From contig CALWAJ010000040.1 of NCBI GenBank assembly GCA_944373065.1, positions 1-11,910 on the forward strand: a stretch of 11,910 nt of DNA, in the 5' to 3' direction. Under the pieces are notes generated by a model. That model was given only the letters and a program-made list of their open reading frames with translations. It ran no database searches and was not told where the DNA came from. Of the stretch, positions 1-6,085 are shown piece by piece. This stretch comes from an uncultured Bacilli bacterium. Its GTDB lineage: Bacteria > Bacillota_I > Bacilli_A > RF39 > UBA660. How positions within the stretch are numbered: position 1 is the stretch's first letter; each line of letters opens with the position of its first letter. Made by a program: the position numbers and the translations under genes.

Positions 1-72
1 AAAGGTATGGATTTAGAAGATGGGGCAACAACAATGGATAGAAATAGGCAGATAGGAGGACATCATGAATAA
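1..72 (+). CDS. Y-family DNA polymerase (UmuC/DinB-like), C-terminal end only
   Basis: Reading from base 1, the open frame gives 23 residues and ends in TAA at 70-72. It contains the stretch DLEDGATTMDRNRQIGGH. A tail of acidic/Gly-rich residues followed by an Arg-Asn-x-Gln-Ile-Gly-Gly-His ending is, from memory, typical of Gram-positive Y-family (ImpB/MucB/SamB) error-prone polymerases. The neighbour supports this: YolD-like genes commonly sit directly behind such polymerases in Bacillota, and here the stop overlaps the yolD-like start by 8 bases, implying translational coupling. The catalytic palm, fingers and little-finger domains lie outside the window, so whether the enzyme is intact, and any LexA-type control upstream, cannot be judged. 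Confidence 0.72.
   Translation, partial: KGMDLEDGATTMDRNRQIGGHHE
54..59 (+). promoter_or_regulatory. Strong ribosome binding site of the YolD-like gene
   Basis: AGGAGG, five bases before the ATG at 65, is a full match to the Shine-Dalgarno consensus. It lies inside the last codons of the polymerase gene. It fixes the start of the downstream gene and supports coupled translation of the pair. Confidence 0.8.
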
Positions 73-463
73 GTATGACGATATTATAAATATGCCCCAT
101 CATGTATCTAAAATAAGAAAGCCCATGTCTTTACAAAATAGGTCAGCACAGTTCGCTCCTTTTTCGGCTTTAACAGGGTATGATGAGAGGATAAAGGAAG
201 TTGCAAGAGAAACATCTAAAAAAATAGAACTAGATGAGGGAATAAAATTAATGCTAAACGAGAAGTTATGTCTTATAAAAAATGATATTAAATTAAGACC
301 TAAAGTAACAATTACTTATTTTGTTAGAGATAATAAGAAAAGTGGAGGGTGTTATAAGACTATAACTTTAAATGTTAAAGTAGTTGATGAAGTATATAAA
401 AGAATTATTTTAGTAGATAACACTATAATATCTTTTGATAATATTATTGATATTAAGTTTTGA
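65..463 (+). CDS. YolD-like family protein
   Basis: This 132-residue protein matches the YolD-like family (Pfam YolD), small proteins encoded next to Y-family polymerases and widely assumed to be accessory factors in SOS mutagenesis; their biochemical role is not settled. The family signature is near the N-terminus: Met-Ser-x-x-x-Arg-Ser-Ala-Gln-Phe-Ala-Pro-Phe-Ser-Ala-Leu-Thr-Gly-Tyr-Asp/Glu at about residues 21-41. The C-terminal half has alternating hydrophobic residues that suggest a small beta-rich domain, and it ends in an Asp-Asn-Ile-Ile-Asp-Ile strand. The start is fixed by a perfect AGGAGG five bases upstream and overlaps the polymerase stop (CATGAATAA), so the two genes form an operon whose promoter is outside the window. 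There is no signal peptide or membrane segment, so it is cytoplasmic. Length is normal for the family. Confidence 0.85.
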   Translation: MNKYDDIINMPHHVSKIRKPMSLQNRSAQFAPFSALTGYDERIKEVARETSKKIELDEGIKLMLNEKLCLIKNDIKLRPKVTITYFVRDNKKSGGCYKTITLNVKVVDEVYKRIILVDNTIISFDNIIDIKF

Positions 464-532
464 TTATATATTTTTAAAATATGTATATATAATTTAATTA
501 TGTACTGAGAATGGTCCTTATATAATATTTTA

Positions 533-545
533 CAACCACTGGTTG
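533..545. repeat. Short perfect palindrome (CCA-C-TGG core)
   Basis: CAACCACTGGTTG is a perfect inverted repeat with a single central base. As RNA it could form five pairs with a three-base loop. It lies in the gap between two convergent genes, 45 bases (centre to centre) from a second palindrome with the same CCA-N-TGG core. It may be a weak terminator element or a protein-binding site; sequence alone does not decide. Confidence 0.5.
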
Positions 546-573
546 GAAATTTGATTTTGTTATATTATAAGAA

Positions 574-594
574 TTGCTAGCCAATGGCTAGCAA
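574..594. terminator. Hairpin between convergent genes, probable bidirectional terminator
   Basis: TTGCTAGCCA, one base, then TGGCTAGCAA is a perfect 10-base inverted repeat. As RNA it gives a nine-pair stem with a three-base loop. On the plus strand it is followed by a moderately T-rich tract (AATTAAGTTTGTTTCGTT); the minus-strand tail is poorer in T. Its place between the ends of the YolD-like gene (463) and the minus-strand membrane gene (630) fits a shared terminator. The short U tract leaves room for another role, such as an operator. The rest of 464-629 is AT-rich, and I see no gene in it. Confidence 0.5.
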
Positions 595-629
595 ATTAAG
601 TTTGTTTCGTTAATATATATATGATACAT

Positions 630-1262
630 TTAAAAATATAAGTACTTAAACCCTAGATTTTTATATACTTCTGATGCTCTAGGAAGATTTAATAAATTAG
701 CAAATATTAGATTATATAACTCATCAAATAAGAAGATACCACAGATTGTATAACTTAATATTAGAAATGCTTTTTTAGGCATCTTTTTGGCTAGATAAAA
801 ACAAAGTGGCACTATTAAATATATTAATAGTAAAGCTGATATTCCGAAAACTAAGACACTCCTTATACAAACATAGCCATTAATATTACCAAAGCTTAAT
901 ATTTCATTGGTATAATCCCAACATTTTATCTGCATAATATGTTCCATAAAGAATCCTCCAATATATTCAAGTATTCCAGTAGATATCATACTTACTATAA
1001 ATACAAATAGAGGATTCTTTCTTTTCTTATAAGTTAAAACATATATTAAAATAGCACCCATAGCATAAATATTTATCCAAGGTAAAAAGTTTCCACCACG
1101 CCAGTATATTTCAGTCATACCACTATTAAAATAATAAAATACCACTTCATAGAGCCACCCAAACATACCTGATATTACTATTATTAAACAAAAAATTCCT
1201 AACATTGTTAATTTATCAAAATGATACTCTTTGTTTAAATAATTTCTATATTTACTTCTCAT
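630..1262 (-). CDS. Membrane protein, putative ABC-transporter type IV (CmpB-like) family
   Basis: From the ATG at 1262 this is a 210-residue integral membrane protein. The frame stays open to a TTG at 1301, but the internal ATG has a good Shine-Dalgarno AAAGGAG (1278-1272 on the minus strand) nine bases upstream, so I take that start. About five hydrophobic segments are visible. Family marks are Gly-Trp-Leu-Tyr-Glu-Val-Val after the first segment, a following Arg-Gly-Gly-Asn-Phe-Leu-Pro-Trp, then Leu-Glu-Tyr-Ile-Gly-Gly-Phe-Phe-Met-Glu and Cys-Trp-Asp-Tyr-(x)n-Asn-Gly-Tyr-Val-Cys. These match Pfam's 'putative ABC-transporter type IV' family. No ATPase or binding protein is nearby, and the transport role of the family is only a database label, so the function is effectively unknown. 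It is transcribed alone, divergently from the superoxide dismutase gene and convergently with the polymerase/YolD operon. Confidence 0.75.
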   Translation of the reverse strand: MRSKYRNYLNKEYHFDKLTMLGIFCLIIVISGMFGWLYEVVFYYFNSGMTEIYWRGGNFLPWINIYAMGAILIYVLTYKKRKNPLFVFIVSMISTGILEYIGGFFMEHIMQIKCWDYTNEILSFGNINGYVCIRSVLVFGISALLLIYLIVPLCFYLAKKMPKKAFLILSYTICGIFLFDELYNLIFANLLNLPRASEVYKNLGFKYLYF

Positions 1263-1271
1263 ACTACATAA

Positions 1272-1278
1272 CTCCTTT
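1272..1278 (-). promoter_or_regulatory. Ribosome binding site that sets the start of the minus-strand membrane gene
   Basis: On the minus strand AAAGGAG precedes the ATG at 1262 by nine bases. No comparable site stands before the TTG at 1301, so the shorter product is preferred. A TATAAT (minus strand, 1292-1287) about ten bases further up could be its -10 box, but I see no good -35. Confidence 0.65.
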
Positions 1279-1315
1279 AATACTTTATTATAGTTTAGCA
1301 AAAAAAGAGATATAA

Positions 1316-1345
1316 TTGAATATTTTATTAAAATAATGACATAAT
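1316..1345 (+). promoter_or_regulatory. Candidate promoter of the superoxide dismutase gene
   Basis: TTGAAT (1316-1321) and CATAAT (1340-1345) are separated by 18 bases, a plausible sigma-A pair ending about 37 bases before the sod start. A perfect TTGACA at 1353-1358 has no -10 at proper distance, so I do not use it. The region is AT-rich, so chance matches are likely. Confidence 0.3.
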
Positions 1346-1382
1346 TAGACGATTGACATAAACTACTATTGGAGTTGAGTTT

Positions 1383-1991
1383 ATGTATAAATTACCTGTA
1401 TTATCTTATTTATTTCAAGATTTAGAACCCTATATTGATACTCATACAATGGGACTTCATTATCATAAACATGAACAAAATTATTTAAATAAATTAAATG
1501 AGTTGTTAGATAAGAATAATTTTGATTATCGTTATGATATAGATGAGTTATTCTATCATATTGATGAATTTAATGAAAGTGATAGGGTAGATATTATATA
1601 TAATCTAGGTGGTGTCTTAAATCATAACTTATACTGGAAGAGTATGAGTCCTAATAGAATATTACCAAGTGGTAAATTAAAAGAAGATATAGATAAAAAG
1701 TATGGAAATATAGATAACTTCTTTTTAGAATTTAAGAATAAGGCTATGAGTTTAAAAGGATCTGGTTATACCTTTTTAGTAGTAACTGATGAGGGTTCTC
1801 TAGACGTTATAAATCTATCTAATCAAGAACTACCTCAGTCTTTTGGGTTTATTCCACTATTTAATATGGATATGTGGGAACATGCTTATTATTTAAACTA
1901 TAAAAATGAAAAAGGTAACTATATAGATAACTTTTTAATGATAGCAGATTTTGCTAATGCTAATAAACTTTATAATAGTTTGATGAACTAG
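1383..1991 (+). CDS. sodA: Superoxide dismutase, Mn/Fe type
   Basis: This 202-residue cytoplasmic enzyme should convert superoxide to O2 and H2O2 at a mononuclear Mn or Fe centre. All four ligands of the family are present: His26 (in Met-Gly-Leu-His-Tyr-His-Lys-His), His81 (in Leu-Asn-His-Asn-Leu-Tyr-Trp), and Asp163 and His167 (in Asp-Met-Trp-Glu-His-Ala-Tyr-Tyr-Leu). Gateway residues His30 and Tyr34 are kept. Gly77, together with Gln148 in Ser-Asn-Gln-Glu-Leu-Pro, is the Mn-type placement of the outer-sphere glutamine, so Mn or dual-metal use is more likely than strict Fe; the symbol sodA is given on that ground. Two tryptophans that usually line the site (Gly-Ser-Gly-Trp-x-Trp) are Tyr129 and Phe131 here. 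The start is supported by GGAG at 1371-1374, eight bases upstream. There is no signal peptide. The gene stands alone, followed by a terminator. Confidence 0.93.
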   Translation: MYKLPVLSYLFQDLEPYIDTHTMGLHYHKHEQNYLNKLNELLDKNNFDYRYDIDELFYHIDEFNESDRVDIIYNLGGVLNHNLYWKSMSPNRILPSGKLKEDIDKKYGNIDNFFLEFKNKAMSLKGSGYTFLVVTDEGSLDVINLSNQELPQSFGFIPLFNMDMWEHAYYLNYKNEKGNYIDNFLMIADFANANKLYNSLMN

Positions 1992-1997
1992 ATATTT

Positions 1998-2029
1998 GAG
2001 TGATGAATAAAAGTCACTCTTTATTATTT
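1998..2029 (+). terminator. Rho-independent terminator after the superoxide dismutase gene
   Basis: GAGTGA (1998-2003) pairs with TCACTC (2014-2019) across a ten-base loop. A T-rich tail (TTTATTATTT) follows, starting seven bases after the sod stop codon. The stem is short but well placed. Confidence 0.6.
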
Positions 2030-2054
2030 GTAGTAAATTATAACTTTCTGTTAA

Positions 2055-2120
2055 TAATATTAGTGTAAACTAAATGTCTTTTGTTTGAAGTAACTTTTGA
2101 AATCATATATACTAATATTA
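2055..2120. repeat. Inverted repeat flanking the antiporter promoter
   Basis: TAATATTAGT at 2055-2064 has its exact reverse complement ACTAATATTA at 2111-2120. The match extends by one more pair outward and, after one G-T mismatch, two pairs inward. The right arm overlaps the end of the proposed -10 box and the likely transcription start. It could be an operator for a dimeric repressor or a looping pair, but in such AT-rich DNA chance is a serious alternative. Confidence 0.35.
2085..2113 (+). promoter_or_regulatory. Candidate sigma-A promoter of the antiporter gene
   Basis: TTGAAG (2085-2090) and TATACT (2108-2113) lie exactly 17 bases apart. Transcription would start near 2120 and leave a leader of about 23 bases holding the AAAGG ribosome site (2128-2132). 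Confidence 0.5.
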
Positions 2121-2142
2121 TAAATAGAAAGGTAGTGTTGTT

Positions 2143-3099
2143 ATGCTTTTAGATATAGTTCTTTTATTAATAGGTTTTGTTATTATTGTTAAATCATCAG
2201 ATATTTTAGTAGATGCAGCTTCATCATTAGCTTTAAGATTAAGAGTTCCTAAGATGTTAATTGCTCTTACTATAGTATCATTTGGAACTTGCGCTCCTGA
2301 AGTTGCTATTTCTTTTAGAAGTGTTGCTAATGGTGATGGGGTAATGGCTTTTGCAAATGTTATAGGTAGTTGTATTGTAAATGTCTTCTTAATTATAGGA
2401 CTAGCAAGTTTTATAAGACCTATTAAAGTAAGACATGCTACTGTTAAAAAAGAATTGCCCTTACTTTTTATTGTTACAACAGCTTTTTCTTTCTTAATGT
2501 TAGATGCTGTATTTAATCCTATGAGTCCTAATACATTTTCAAGAAATGATAGTTTTATTTTAATCTTATTATTTTGTATGTTTATTCTTTATTTAGTAGG
2601 AATGTTATTTAAAAGGAATAAAAAGAATGAAGAAGAGGAAAAAGGAAAGTTTTCTATTATAGTATCTTGTCTTTTATTACTTGTTACTATTATTTTAATA
2701 ATTTATAGTAGTGAGATGATTATAAACTCTGCTAAGTCAATTGCAACTGCTTTAAATATAAGTGAGAAAGCAATTACTATGACTGCTATTGTAATAGGAA
2801 CAAGCTTACCTGAGATGATTATGACTGTAACAAGTGCTAGAAAAGGTGAGTTTGATATGGCTATAGGAAATATTATTGGTACTAATATCTTTAATATATG
2901 TATAGTTTTAGGACTTCCTATTCTTATTTTTGGGGATATTGTTCTAGAAGGCTTTGGCTTTATTGATATCCTTGCAGTATTTTTATCGTCTTTTCTTTTA
3001 TTTGTTTTTGCAAGAAGTGAAAGAGAAGTTAGTAAAAAAGAAGGAACTATTATGTTAATAGTATTTGTCCTTTATTATGTATATATGTTATTCTTTTAA
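2143..3099 (+). CDS. Calcium/sodium antiporter, CaCA family (YrbG-like)
   Basis: This 318-residue inner-membrane exchanger, normal in length for bacterial YrbG-type proteins, has about ten hydrophobic segments in two inverted halves split by a charged cytoplasmic loop (Lys/Glu-rich, residues about 156-168). Each half carries the family's alpha repeat. The first has Gly-Thr-Cys-Ala-Pro-Glu at about residues 48-53 followed by Asn-Val-Ile-Gly-Ser-Cys-Ile-Val-Asn. The second has Gly-Thr-Ser-Leu-Pro-Glu at about 218-223 followed by Gly-Asn-Ile-Ile-Gly-Thr-Asn-Ile-Phe-Asn. The two glutamates are the ion-binding acids of the fold. It should exchange Na+ or H+ for Ca2+ or a similar divalent ion; the ion is not proven by sequence. 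Cys in place of the usual Ser in the first motif, and Cys in place of Asn in Gly-Ser-Asn, are minor departures. The start follows AAAGG at 2128-2132. No clear terminator follows; a gene fragment begins within about ten bases of the stop. Confidence 0.9.
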   Translation: MLLDIVLLLIGFVIIVKSSDILVDAASSLALRLRVPKMLIALTIVSFGTCAPEVAISFRSVANGDGVMAFANVIGSCIVNVFLIIGLASFIRPIKVRHATVKKELPLLFIVTTAFSFLMLDAVFNPMSPNTFSRNDSFILILLFCMFILYLVGMLFKRNKKNEEEEKGKFSIIVSCLLLLVTIILIIYSSEMIINSAKSIATALNISEKAITMTAIVIGTSLPEMIMTVTSARKGEFDMAIGNIIGTNIFNICIVLGLPILIFGDIVLEGFGFIDILAVFLSSFLLFVFARSEREVSKKEGTIMLIVFVLYYVYMLFF

Positions 3100-3110
3100 T
3101 AAGAAGTAAA

Positions 3111-3182
3111 AGTGAACAAGTAAGTGGACAACAAACTGGACAACAAAGTGATACAGTTAGTGATACAGAAAGTGATACACAA
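3111..3182 (+). repeat. Six tandem 12-base units encoding tetrapeptide repeats
   Basis: In the frame of the downstream fragment the DNA reads as six consecutive four-codon units: Ser-Glu-Gln-Val, Ser-Gly-Gln-Gln, Thr-Gly-Gln-Gln, Ser-Asp-Thr-Val, Ser-Asp-Thr-Glu, Ser-Asp-Thr-Gln. Units two and three share GGACAACAA, and units four to six share AGTGATACA. Units of 12 bases keep the frame when copy number changes. Polar tetrapeptide runs of this sort are known as variable linkers in ATP-binding proteins of the AlbA/HATPase_c_4 type. Confidence 0.8.
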
Positions 3183-3389
3183 AGCGAAATATTTAATAAT
3201 GTATTAGAGTTTTGTAAAGAACCAAAAACTGCTAAAGAGATTAGGAATTATTTAGGTATTTCTTCAAAAAGATACGTTGCTTATAAAATATTAAAGCTAC
3301 TTGTTGATTGCAATAAACTAGAATATACTAATAAAAAACGTAATGCTAGTAATCAGAAATATATAACTGTAAAAGATAATAAAAAATAG
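3111..3389 (+). pseudogene. 3' remnant of an ATP-binding protein: repeat linker plus winged-helix domain
   Basis: About 92 sense codons are open up to TAG at 3387-3389. No ATG, GTG or TTG occurs in this frame between the preceding in-frame stop (3033-3035) and the coding stop, so it cannot be an ordinary whole gene. The product begins with six polar tetrapeptide repeats, then a roughly 65-residue winged-helix-like segment: Glu-Phe-Cys-Lys-Glu-Pro-Lys-Thr-Ala-Lys-Glu-Ile, then Leu-Gly-Ile-Ser-Ser-Lys-Arg, ending with Asn-Gln-Lys-Tyr-Ile-Thr-Val. From memory this is how the C-terminus of AlbA_2/HATPase_c_4 ('RecG-like', AAA_4) putative transcriptional regulators looks. The N-terminal AlbA and ATP-binding parts are missing. 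The fragment starts within about ten bases of the antiporter stop, suggesting a deletion or recombination joint there. Its stop overlaps the ribosome site region of the next gene, hinting that the two were once one operon. Confidence 0.65.
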
Positions 3390-3405
3390 GAAGTGTAATA
3401 ATTAT

Positions 3406-3720
3406 ATGAGTACAAAGTATTTAAAAGTAATGTTTGATGATATTAGTGGAGCTGATAGTAATTTAAAATATAAAATAAATGAAGTTAATATTGCTAATAA
3501 TTTTAATCCTAATGCTAGTAGTCCTAAAGATATAGGAGATTTTAACTTTTCAACTGAAGATAAGATATTTAGATGGCTAGTTAGAGGAGACACCTTATAT
3601 GATGTAATAATACCAGAAGTTGCTATAGTTATTAATATTCCAAGTGAGTCTGCTCCTAATGGTGTATTTAGGACTAATAAAATAATCTTAACAAATAAAA
3701 TAAAAGTGTCAAATGAGTGA
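3406..3720 (+). CDS. Small conserved-looking protein of unknown function
   Basis: This gene encodes 104 residues with no signal peptide, membrane helix or cysteine. I do not recognise a named domain. Visible features are an N-terminal Thr-Lys-Tyr-Leu-Lys-Val strand, a central Phe-Asn-Phe-Ser-Thr-Glu-Asp-Lys-Ile-Phe-Arg-Trp-Leu, then Gly-Asp-Thr-Leu-Tyr-Asp-Val-x-Ile-Pro and Pro-Ser-Glu-Ser-Ala-Pro-Asn-Gly-Val-Phe-Arg-Thr-Asn-Lys. This well-ordered pattern looks like a real folded alpha/beta domain and not a chance frame. Codon use matches its neighbours. A GGAAG at 3389-3393, overlapping the stop of the upstream remnant, lies 12 bases from the ATG, a rather long gap. No promoter is evident between it and the remnant, so it may be read through from the antiporter promoter. 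It may be the surviving partner of the decayed gene upstream. Confidence 0.65.
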   Translation: MSTKYLKVMFDDISGADSNLKYKINEVNIANNFNPNASSPKDIGDFNFSTEDKIFRWLVRGDTLYDVIIPEVAIVINIPSESAPNGVFRTNKIILTNKIKVSNE

Positions 3721-3747
3721 CAATCTCTTTAAATTATTCTTTAGTTT

Positions 3748-3756
3748 TGTTATACT
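3748..3756 (+). promoter_or_regulatory. Extended -10 promoter of ftsK
   Basis: TGTTATACT (TG-N-TATACT) at 3748-3756 is a good extended -10 element about 34 bases before the preferred ftsK start. The -35 position (3728-3733, TTTAAA) is weak, as is common with extended -10 promoters. Confidence 0.45.
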
Positions 3757-3789
3757 GAAGTAGTAAAGATACGAAAGAGAGTGGTAGTT

Positions 3790-6054
3790 ATGGCAAAAAG
3801 AAAGAAAAAGAAGGAAACTAAAAAAGGCTTCGCTCATTCAATAGAACTATATGGAATATTACTTATATTAGCAGCAATACTAGGTATTGGTAGATATGGA
3901 CCAGTTGGTAATATGATTGCATCCTTTGCAATATTTCTTGTAGGAGTTTTATATAATCCTTTATTAGTTGTACTTTTAATATTAGGAGTATATTTAATTA
4001 TAAATAGAGAGTGGCCTAATTTATTTACAACGAAAATGTTAGGTATATATCTATTATTAATAGGAGTATTAGTCCTAATGCATGAAAATTATCTATTACA
4101 GAATGACGGAAATGCTATAAAAGTTTTTAGTGAAACAGTAGATCAATTAATCAATTCCTTTTCTGATGTTATGAAAGGGGCAAGACCTAATGCTATAGGA
4201 GGAGGAATAATTGGTTGTACGTTTGGCGTTTTATTTATGCTGTTATTCTCATATAAAGGAATGCAGATAATCGCTTGGACCTTAATTATTATAGGCTTTT
4301 CTTTGTTTACTGGCTTTTCAATTGTCGATTTTGTTAAAGACAAAGCTAAGGCTGCTAAAGAGAAATTTCCTAAGAAGGATAAGAGTAGTAGTGATGAAGA
4401 AGTTAGTACTAAGAAACCTATCATAACAGGAAATGAAGAACCTGCTATGGGTGAGATAAAAGATGGTGATAAAAGAATCGTTATATCTAGTATCGATGAG
4501 TTAACTAAAGCGAAAGTTCATGAAGATACTTCTAAAGATGAAAAAGAGGTTAGTGAAGTAAATGGTGTAGATGAAAATAAAGTTACAGTTAAACATAACT
4601 ATGTTTTGCCGTCTATTAATCTATTAGATCCACCTAAGAAAAAAAAGAATAGTGTTAATCAGAGTTTAATTGAAAAGAATATAGAAATACTAGAAAAAGT
4701 ATTAAAAGACTTTAATATTATTGGTAAAGTAGTAGAAGTACATATTGGTCCTACAGTTACTCAGTATGAGTTAGAATTACATTCTGGTACTAAGGTTAGT
4801 AAACTTTTATCAATACATAGAGAAATAGCTTTAGCCATTGCTACTAAAGATGTTAGAATTCAAGCCCCAATTCCTGGTAAAAACACTGTAGGTATAGAAA
4901 TTGCCAATAAAGAAACAGCTTCTGTATCATTTAGAGAAGTATTAGAAAAAGTACCTAAGTCTTTAGATGGCTCTAAACTACTATGTCCTTTAGGTAAAAA
5001 TATTATGGGTAATGTTATTTGGTGTGAGATTAATAAAACACCACACCTTTTAGTAGCAGGTTCTACTGGCTCAGGTAAATCTGTTTGTATTAATGGTATT
5101 ATTTGTTCTATTTTAATGAGAGCGAAACCTGATGAAGTTAAACTTGTCATGGTTGACCCTAAAAAGGTTGAACTTTCTGGTTATAATGGTGTTCCTCATC
5201 TAATGAGACCAGTTGTAACTGATCCTAAAGAAGCCTCAGTTGCCCTTGCTAAAATAGTTTCAGAGATGGAAAGACGTTATGATACATTTAGTGAGACTAA
5301 GACTAAAAACATTGCAACTTACAATGATTATGTAGAGAAGATGAATAAAACATTACCACCTGATGAACAGATTAAGAAGATGCCATTCATCGTCGTAATA
5401 ATAGATGAGTTAGCAGACCTTATGTTAGTTGCAAGCAAAGATGTAGAAGCATCAATTATGAGAATTACTCAGATGGCTAGGGCTGCTGGAATTCACTTGA
5501 TTATTGCTACTCAAAGACCATCAACAGATGTAATTACTGGTGTTGTTAAAGCAAATATTCCAAGCCGTATTTCTTTCGCTGTTTCTAGTAGTATCGATTC
5601 ACGTACTATTCTTGATATGACAGGAGCAGAAAAACTACTTGGTAAAGGTGATATGTTATTCTTACCAATGGGAGAAGCAGATCCTGAACGTATCCAAGGA
5701 GCTTTTATTTCTGATGATGAGATTAAAAGAATTATTGATTATACAATAGAACAACAAAAAGCAGAGTATGATCAAGCATTCATGAATTTATCTGGAGATA
5801 GTGAAAAGAGTGCATCACAGAAAGAAGATATGGCTCAGGTTGAAGAATATGATGACCCTCTATATAATGAGATAGTAGAGTTTGTTATAGAGACTCAGAA
5901 AGCAAGTGCATCTTTATTACAAAGAAGATTTAAGCTTGGTTATAATAGAGCAGCTCGTATTATTGACCTATTAGAAGAGCGAGGCATTATTGGACCACCT
6001 AATGGGGCTAAGCCAAGAGAAGTACTTGTTAAGTTAGATGAAGGGGAAGAATAA
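3790..6054 (+). CDS. ftsK: DNA translocase FtsK/SpoIIIE
   Basis: From the ATG at 3790 this is a 754-residue septal DNA pump that moves chromosome termini across the closing division septum using ATP. The frame could also start at GTG 3781, but ATG 3790 gives the usual basic Met-Ala-Lys-Arg-Lys-Lys N-terminus and lies behind a purine-rich AAAGAGAG stretch. Order: about four membrane helices within residues 15-185, an acidic/Lys-rich linker (about 190-290), the FtsK alpha domain (about 290-390), then the motor. Walker A is Gly-Ser-Thr-Gly-Ser-Gly-Lys-Ser at 424-431. Walker B is Ile-Ile-Asp-Glu with Asp539-Glu540. An Ala-Thr-Gln-Arg-Pro-Ser motif follows. A C-terminal winged-helix gamma domain (about 687-750, Ser-Leu-Leu-Gln-Arg-Arg-Phe...Asn-Arg-Ala-Ala-Arg) reads DNA polarity sequences. 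Length is typical of Bacillus-type SpoIIIE/SftA-like proteins. It is transcribed alone with its own promoter and terminator. Whether its main role is in vegetative division or sporulation cannot be told. Confidence 0.95.
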   Translation: MAKRKKKKETKKGFAHSIELYGILLILAAILGIGRYGPVGNMIASFAIFLVGVLYNPLLVVLLILGVYLIINREWPNLFTTKMLGIYLLLIGVLVLMHENYLLQNDGNAIKVFSETVDQLINSFSDVMKGARPNAIGGGIIGCTFGVLFMLLFSYKGMQIIAWTLIIIGFSLFTGFSIVDFVKDKAKAAKEKFPKKDKSSSDEEVSTKKPIITGNEEPAMGEIKDGDKRIVISSIDELTKAKVHEDTSKDEKEVSEVNGVDENKVTVKHNYVLPSINLLDPPKKKKNSVNQSLIEKNIEILEKVLKDFNIIGKVVEVHIGPTVTQYELELHSGTKVSKLLSIHREIALAIATKDVRIQAPIPGKNTVGIEIANKETASVSFREVLEKVPKSLDGSKLLCPLGKNIMGNVIWCEINKTPHLLVAGSTGSGKSVCINGIICSILMRAKPDEVKLVMVDPKKVELSGYNGVPHLMRPVVTDPKEASVALAKIVSEMERRYDTFSETKTKNIATYNDYVEKMNKTLPPDEQIKKMPFIVVIIDELADLMLVASKDVEASIMRITQMARAAGIHLIIATQRPSTDVITGVVKANIPSRISFAVSSSIDSRTILDMTGAEKLLGKGDMLFLPMGEADPERIQGAFISDDEIKRIIDYTIEQQKAEYDQAFMNLSGDSEKSASQKEDMAQVEEYDDPLYNEIVEFVIETQKASASLLQRRFKLGYNRAARIIDLLEERGIIGPPNGAKPREVLVKLDEGEE

Positions 6055-6071
6055 TAGTCATCCTCTTTTTT
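6042..6071 (+). terminator. Probable terminator after ftsK
   Basis: AGGGGA (6042-6047, in the last ftsK codons) can pair with TCCTCT (6061-6066), with one G-U pair and a loop of 13 bases, and a run of six T follows (6066-6071). The loop is long, so confidence is moderate. Confidence 0.45.
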
Positions 6072-6085
6072 CTTCGTTATATTTA

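Noticed and set aside
463..493. AT-only inverted repeat (ATTATATA ... TATATAAT) just after the YolD-like gene as a terminator
   Set aside because: The stem contains no G or C and has a 15-base loop, so it would be unstable; the GC-containing hairpin at 574-594 is the better candidate.
1263..1301. Thirteen-residue N-terminal extension of the minus-strand membrane protein from a TTG codon
   Set aside because: The extension covers the Shine-Dalgarno of the internal ATG and has no ribosome site of its own.
1353..1358. Perfect TTGACA upstream of the superoxide dismutase gene
   Set aside because: No acceptable -10 lies 16-18 bases downstream; that position falls at the ribosome site and start codon.
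3034..3040. A AAA AAG-like run near the end of the antiporter gene, which could shift ribosomes into the frame of the downstream remnant
   Set aside because: In the antiporter frame the codons are AGT AAA AAA GAA, so the run is not in the phase of the classical slippery heptamer. A shift would also remove the last membrane helix. A remnant of a lost gene explains the open frame better.
3707..3722. Short hairpin TGTCA/TGACA at the end of the 3406 gene as a terminator
   Set aside because: Only five pairs, and no clean T tract follows, so it is too weak to call.
4860..5150. Long open frames on the minus strand inside ftsK (also around 4143-4424)
   Set aside because: They are antisense shadows of a conserved coding sequence, with no ribosome site and no recognisable protein content.
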